A stretch of DNA of 64,000 bases from JAGOEY01 sp017997515 (lineage in GTDB: Bacteria > Pseudomonadota > Gammaproteobacteria > Burkholderiales > Burkholderiaceae_C): positions 2,232,001-2,296,000 of the forward strand of contig CP111109.1 in assembly GCA_026314275.1 (NCBI GenBank), in the 5' to 3' direction. Shown in pieces: positions 60,069 to 64,000 of this stretch (the first letter of the stretch is position 1; each line of letters begins with the position of its first letter). The notes under the pieces are model-generated. The model ran no database searches and was not told where the DNA came from. It worked only from the letters and a program-made list of their open reading frames with translations. A program made the position numbers and the translations under genes.

Positions 60069-60590
60069 TCACGCGGAACTGGGGAATGTCATCAGAACCC
60101 AAAGCTGTTGAACAACTTGGACACGCGCCTGTGCATGCTCTATGACGTTGGCCTCGAAGTGCGTGGCATAGGCTACTTGGTGCGCAGGACGGTCAAACCT
60201 TTCTGCAAAATCCCTTTTGAGTTGTGTGCTTGACCGTCCGCTTACGGGCGCGTGGCAAATATCCAGCAGCACAGCCTCCAGACACGGCTCACACGTAATC
60301 ACCTGCACCCGCGCCTTACGCGCCGCTGCCTGGGTTTTGTCGCTCCAATCCGTGTCGGTGTCGAGCAAAGCCGCTACGGCATCAAAGGCCGCATTGCTCG
60401 ACTGGCGACGCGCGAAGTCCACCACATGGGCTGCGCCTTTGCCCCGCGCATTCTTGATCGTCACCGCCACGCCCGAGCCGCGCTGCACGTACAGGCTTTT
60501 GAGGTGCTGCAGAAAAAGCACCTCGGCATCCCCCTCGCCCACCAGCAGCACGGTGCGGGCGGCGCGTCGGTGAACAGACTGAATTTTCAT
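60069..60590 (-). CDS. RloB-like TOPRIM-fold protein
   Basis: 173 residues. The N-terminal RTVLLVGEGDAEVLFLQHLKSLY (acidic Glu after a beta strand), middle AFDAVAALLDTDTDW (D-x-D) and ITCEPCLEAVLLDICHAP resemble RloB-family proteins, thought to be TOPRIM-like nucleases. ATG 60590 overlaps the ATPase stop (ATGA), so the two are translated together. Known RloAB-type or PARIS-like pairs act in phage defence; that this one does is inference. Confidence 0.72.
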   Translation of the reverse strand: MKIQSVHRRAARTVLLVGEGDAEVLFLQHLKSLYVQRGSGVAVTIKNARGKGAAHVVDFARRQSSNAAFDAVAALLDTDTDWSDKTQAAARKARVQVITCEPCLEAVLLDICHAPVSGRSSTQLKRDFAERFDRPAHQVAYATHFEANVIEHAQARVQVVQQLWVLMTFPSSA

Positions 60591-61771
60591 AGCTGCGGCA
60601 CGGCACCGTAGGCACCGGCCATGTACTTTGCATAGAAATTGTCGTCGCTGCGGATCCCCTCCACGCTGTCCAGCCGCCAGGCACTGCTTTCGTTGTGGGG
60701 GTCTTTCTCCACCAGCACCACCTGCGACTTGTGCACCAGGTTCAGCACCTCCATGGCATGGCAGGTGAACAGCAGTTGGCCACCCGCAGGGTTGGTGGCG
60801 GGGTTGGCAAACAGGTCCAGGATCGGCTCCAGCATGTGCGGATGCAGGTCGTTCTCGAATTCATCAATCACCGCCAATCCGCCTGACTGCAACACCGGTA
60901 ACAGGCGGTGCAGCAGCATGAAGGCACCTTGGGTGCCGCTCGATTCCATAGGAAAGGGCAGCTCAAACGTCGCACCATCGGCAACCCGGTGAATACCGTA
61001 CGGCAACCAAAACTTGTCCTTCTTGCCATCGGGCAGTGCCGTTTCAATTGCGCGCACCTGCACATCACTCAAGCCCAGATCCCATGCCGACAAAAGGCGA
61101 ACCAGATGCTGCAGTTGTGCGGACTCTCCAGAAAAGTGTTCTGCAGCGGCAACGAGCTGGTTGGTGTCATTCACCATGCGGCCAAACTGGTGGATGTTGC
61201 TGGCAATGCGGGTATTGACCAGCCGCTGCGCCAGCGCCACGCCGTACTGCGCCGCGGTGGCAATCAGGGACGCATTGGGCCGCACTTTGCGGGCCTCGGC
61301 TGGGGAAAAGCCAAAGTCTTGCTGCTTGATGTCGTAGGCCTGTGTGGCCTCGTTCCAAGTGCGCACAAACACATAACGCATACGCTCGTGGCGAGCGTAC
61401 AGCGCTTCGTGTAACACCCGCTGGGGTGTGCAGCGCAGCGTGTAGCGCATCAGGCGACCGTCCACATCGACATCCAACTCGAATTCCGACGCCTCACCCG
61501 CCGCCGCTGCGTGTGGCGCGTAGGGCAAATCCTGCGCGGGGTCGGCAGCAAACGAATGGCGGACGAACCATTCCAGAAACAGGATCGGCTTGAGCAGCGC
61601 CGTCTTGCCGCTGGCATTGGGGCCAATCACCGCCATCACCGTGCTCAGGCGCTCACCCGAGCCCGCTGCGTGTGACCACACGGCTTCGGGCACCTTGCCA
61701 TCCAGCAGCCAGGACACCTCAGTGCGGTCGCGGAAAGACTGGAAGTTGGAGAAGGCGTAACGGTGCAACAT
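60587..61771 (-). CDS. AAA family ATPase (RloA/AAA_21-like), partner of the TOPRIM protein
   Basis: 394 residues. Walker A VIGPNASGKTALLKPILFL after the SMC-like start FSNFQSFRDRTEVSWLL; ABC-type signature SSGTQGAFMLLHRLL; Walker B GGLAVIDEFENDLHPHMLEPIL; H-loop QLLFTCHAMEVLN. This set matches RloA/AAA_15-21 ATPases of defence systems. The gap upstream to the XRE gene is only 75 bp. Confidence 0.88.
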   Translation of the reverse strand: MLHRYAFSNFQSFRDRTEVSWLLDGKVPEAVWSHAAGSGERLSTVMAVIGPNASGKTALLKPILFLEWFVRHSFAADPAQDLPYAPHAAAAGEASEFELDVDVDGRLMRYTLRCTPQRVLHEALYARHERMRYVFVRTWNEATQAYDIKQQDFGFSPAEARKVRPNASLIATAAQYGVALAQRLVNTRIASNIHQFGRMVNDTNQLVAAAEHFSGESAQLQHLVRLLSAWDLGLSDVQVRAIETALPDGKKDKFWLPYGIHRVADGATFELPFPMESSGTQGAFMLLHRLLPVLQSGGLAVIDEFENDLHPHMLEPILDLFANPATNPAGGQLLFTCHAMEVLNLVHKSQVVLVEKDPHNESSAWRLDSVEGIRSDDNFYAKYMAGAYGAVPQL

Positions 61772-61845
61772 TCGGTTATTAAATCACTTTTCAAACAAAA
61801 TTATGTTTAAGGTGTGAATTAATTGCGATTTTTGGGTTCTGGCGT

Positions 61846-62268
61846 TCAGTCTGGTGCGGCCTGAGGTGTATGGGGCTGTGCCGAATGCATCTGCGCAAAA
61901 GTCAGGATCACCTCACGAATCAACTTGCGCTGCGGAGCGGGGAGCTGGAGAAATGCGTCGAAGGTTTCGCGTTCCAGGTAGCCAATGCCTTCTTCCCAGC
62001 GTTGGCGGTGCTCTTGCGCCGACTGGCGCGCCGCCTCGCCAAAGCGCAATACCTCGGGTTCGATCTTCAGCACCTCGGCCAGCGTGATCAATTTGTCTTG
62101 CCCGGGAATCGATTCGCCGCGCAACCAGCGCGACACCGCCTGAAACGTCACCGACCGGCCCCAGTAGTGCGTGTTGAAGAGGTTGAGCAGCACGCCCGGG
62201 CGTGCTTCCAAGCCTGCAGCCAGCATGGCGGCGCGCAAACGCTCGGCAAATTCCAACTTTTGATCCAT
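61846..62268 (-). CDS. XRE-family helix-turn-helix regulator
   Basis: 140 residues. The HTH lies in LRAAMLAAGLEARPGVLLNLFNTHYWGRSVTFQAVSRWLRGESIPGQDKLITLAEVLKIEP, a Cro/CI-type fold with an extra insertion between helices. The C-terminal part (YLERETFDAFLQLPAPQRKLIREVILTF) may dimerise. Sits between the ATPase pair and a divergent methyltransferase, upstream of an ordered operator array, so it resembles controller proteins of restriction-modification loci. Confidence 0.85.
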   Translation of the reverse strand: MDQKLEFAERLRAAMLAAGLEARPGVLLNLFNTHYWGRSVTFQAVSRWLRGESIPGQDKLITLAEVLKIEPEVLRFGEAARQSAQEHRQRWEEGIGYLERETFDAFLQLPAPQRKLIREVILTFAQMHSAQPHTPQAAPD

Positions 62269-62286
62269 GCCGGGACGTTAAATTTC

Positions 62287-62352
62287 TGTTCAATTTTCAT
62301 TGAACATCGTGTTGTACTATCAATTGAATTTTCTATTGAACTTTTGATTGAA
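62287..62352. promoter_or_regulatory. Phased ATTGAA operator array between XRE and methyltransferase genes
   Basis: Perfect dyad TGTTCAATTTTCATTGAACA (62287-62306) followed by ATTGAA at 62323, 62335 and 62347, each 12 bp apart and 24 bp from the dyad's own ATTGAA at 62299. AT-rich in a GC-rich region. Likely binding sites of the XRE protein. Confidence 0.75.
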
Positions 62353-62390
62353 TCAGGCGCTGCCTTGGCTGTGTTTGGTTGCCGCACCCG

Positions 62391-64000
62391 ATGCCCAAAT
62401 CCCTGCTCGAACAACTCCCCGAAATCGTCGCCAACGGGCGCAAAGAAGCCGAGAAGATTCTGGAAGGGCTGGAAAGCCGCCAGCGTGTGCGCCTGCAGAC
62501 GCGTGAAGTGGTGTTGCCCGCCAAAGACAGTGCTGCCAGCGACTGGATTACGGCCCAGGCCCGCGCCGATCGGCGTGAGGTGTTTGCGCCAGGGCAGGGC
62601 AGCTTGGTGGAGAGTGCGCAGCCCATGCTGGGGGCTGCAGGCCCGGTTCCCCCCGAACCTGTTGACGCTTGGACTAACCGCTTGATCTACGGCGACAACC
62701 TGCTTGCGATGGCCGCCCTGCTGGCAGGTGACGAACACACGCCCAGCCTGCGCGGCAAAGTGGATTTGATCTACATCGATCCGCCCTTTGACAGCAAGGC
62801 CGACTACCGCACCAAGGTGGTTTTGCCAGGGGTGGAGCTGGAGCAAAAACCGTCCGTCATCGAGCAGTTTGCGTATTCGGATACGTGGAGTGATGGCACA
62901 GCGTCGTATCTGGCGATGATCACGCCGCGGTTGATCCTGATGCGGGAGTTGTTGGCGGATACGGGCAGCATTTATGTGCATCTGGATTGGCATGTGGGGC
63001 ATTACGTGAAGCTGGTCATGGATGAGGTGTTTGGGAAACGGAACTTCCGCAATGAAATTGTTTGGCACTACTCCGGTTGGAACAAGCAGCTTCAATCAAG
63101 TTTTGAAAAGCGGCACGACACGCTCTTTCTTTATGGAAAATCAGACCTGCAGTACTTCGCCTCGTACTTTGAAAAGTGGGAGTCCAAAGAGGAATACGTA
63201 AAGAAACGCAAACAGAAAATTCACTTTGAATCAGACGGGCGCGACTACGTGCTCTCAGACGCGGGAAATGGAGAACGAATCAAGCGTTATCTGGATGAAG
63301 TCATGCTGGAAGGTGTCGTAGTTGATGACGTATGGCACATCGACAAATTGAATAACTCGGCCAAGGAGTCGGTGGGCTACTCCACTCAAAAGACGAAGGA
63401 GCTTCTCCGGCGCGTTTTACAGGCCTCTTGTCCCGAAGGTGGGTTGGTCGCTGACTTCTTTGGTGGTTCAGGGACCACGGCGGCGACAGCGGAAGATCTT
63501 GGTCTCAACTGGGTCACCTCTGACCTGGGCAAGCCCGCCACGATGATCATGCGCAAGCGCCTGATCGACCAAGATGCTAAGCCCTTCCTATACCAGGCCA
63601 TCGGGGACTACCAGATTGAAGCCGCCAAGGTCACATTGGGGCGCGACTTTCGCATCGGTGACCTGTCGGCCATCGTGCTCTCGCTCTATGGCGCGCTGCC
63701 GTTGCCGTCGGATGTGAACCCTCAACGCAACCTGGGGCAGATAGCGGGCGTGGACTTTGGCGGCCGACGCGGCAGCAAGACGCTGGTGCTGGCCGATTCA
63801 CCCAACAAACTCACCGGCACGGCCATGCTCAAAAAAGCCATCGCCCAGCGCGACAACCTGCTGGGCGGCTGGGACAGGGTGGTGGTGCTGGGCTGGAACT
63901 TTGAGCCATCCATTGGCGAGACCATCACCGCGCTGAACGATGACCGGCTTGAAGTGCTGGTGATTCCGCCTGATCTGCTGGACCGGCTGAAGAAAAAGGG
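62391..64000 (+). CDS. Site-specific DNA methyltransferase (type III Mod-like), cut by window edge
   Basis: 536 complete codons from ATG 62391 and still open at the edge. Beta-class order: catalytic DPPF at residues 130-133 (VDLIYIDPPFDSKADY) precedes the target-recognition region, and the SAM motif ADFFGGSGTTAATAEDLG comes later. N-terminal RLIYGDNLLAMAALLAG is typical of Mod/adenine-N6 enzymes. Residues about 220-345 are encoded by clearly more AT-rich DNA, suggesting an exchanged recognition domain. A restriction or helicase partner would lie beyond 64000. Confidence 0.9.
   Translation, partial: MPKSLLEQLPEIVANGRKEAEKILEGLESRQRVRLQTREVVLPAKDSAASDWITAQARADRREVFAPGQGSLVESAQPMLGAAGPVPPEPVDAWTNRLIYGDNLLAMAALLAGDEHTPSLRGKVDLIYIDPPFDSKADYRTKVVLPGVELEQKPSVIEQFAYSDTWSDGTASYLAMITPRLILMRELLADTGSIYVHLDWHVGHYVKLVMDEVFGKRNFRNEIVWHYSGWNKQLQSSFEKRHDTLFLYGKSDLQYFASYFEKWESKEEYVKKRKQKIHFESDGRDYVLSDAGNGERIKRYLDEVMLEGVVVDDVWHIDKLNNSAKESVGYSTQKTKELLRRVLQASCPEGGLVADFFGGSGTTAATAEDLGLNWVTSDLGKPATMIMRKRLIDQDAKPFLYQAIGDYQIEAAKVTLGRDFRIGDLSAIVLSLYGALPLPSDVNPQRNLGQIAGVDFGGRRGSKTLVLADSPNKLTGTAMLKKAIAQRDNLLGGWDRVVVLGWNFEPSIGETITALNDDRLEVLVIPPDLLDRLKKK

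Noticed and set aside
62299..62352. Possible CRISPR or iteron origin because of regular repeats
   Set aside because: Units are only 6 bp with 6-bp spacers and number four; too short for CRISPR, and no replication initiator gene is near. Operator array fits better.
61870..62685. 271-codon plus-strand frame across the XRE gene and methyltransferase start
   Set aside because: It overlaps two better-supported genes and the operator array and has no domain.

Overview
The window is 64 kb of high-GC, gene-dense DNA from a betaproteobacterium, most likely a member of the Burkholderiales family Comamonadaceae (Rhodoferax/Polaromonas/Acidovorax type; the genus is inference). Reasons: three Bug/TctC-type tricarboxylate-binding proteins, PHA/wax-ester lipid genes, a ccoISNOQPGH cluster ending in fnr and hemN, and several copies of short dispersed repeats that I associate with this family. 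Both ends cut genes: a molybdopterin oxidoreductase on the left and a DNA methyltransferase on the right.

Layout. 1-5.2 kb: partial molybdoenzyme, divergent branched-chain-amino-acid-type binding protein, M20 amidohydrolase, lipoprotein aminopeptidase and a PHA-system protein. 5.5-10.6 kb: acyl-CoA-binding protein, wax ester/TAG synthase, cyclopropane-fatty-acid synthase, DUF1840, YqaE-like peptide, glycerophosphodiester phosphodiesterase. 10.6-14.5 kb: a minus-strand operon E1alpha-E1beta-MarR-unknown-Bug with no E2/E3 gene. 14.6-15.6 kb: CorA. 15.7-26.7 kb: the cbb3 oxidase locus (ccoI, S, N, O, Q, P, G, H, a small membrane gene, fnr, hemN, safE) with three perfect FNR-type palindromes. 26.8-37.6 kb: a Bug protein, a PaaK-like ligase, a full Liv-type ABC transporter, an acyl-CoA synthetase and a divergent Crp/Fnr regulator. 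37.9-44.1 kb: pseudouridine synthase, HtpG behind a sigma32-type promoter, a Gly/Val-rich lipoprotein, SrkA kinase, and an MscS gene whose signal peptide is split off by a stop codon. 44.1-55.4 kb: DUF2855, Ohr/OhrR, a serine hydrolase, crotonase, 3-hydroxyacyl-CoA dehydrogenase, GMC oxidoreductase, NodIJ-type exporter (NodI apparently frameshifted), PurT and a third Bug protein. 55.5-60.1 kb: a sigma54 activator divergent from an aldehyde dehydrogenase/DUF779 pair with a -24/-12 promoter. 60.1-64 kb: a probable defence island: RloB-like and AAA ATPase pair, XRE regulator, and a DNA methyltransferase of beta-type motif order behind a 12-bp-phased operator array.

The most unusual signals are: (i) a dispersed ~55-65 bp repeat family with at least eight copies, one inserted in frame inside srkA; (ii) five perfect hairpins back to back between livH and livM; (iii) the phased ATTGAA array and neighbouring ATPase/RloB-like pair; (iv) apparent gene breaks in mscS and nodI; (v) a conserved-looking but unrecognised 140-aa protein in the E1 operon.
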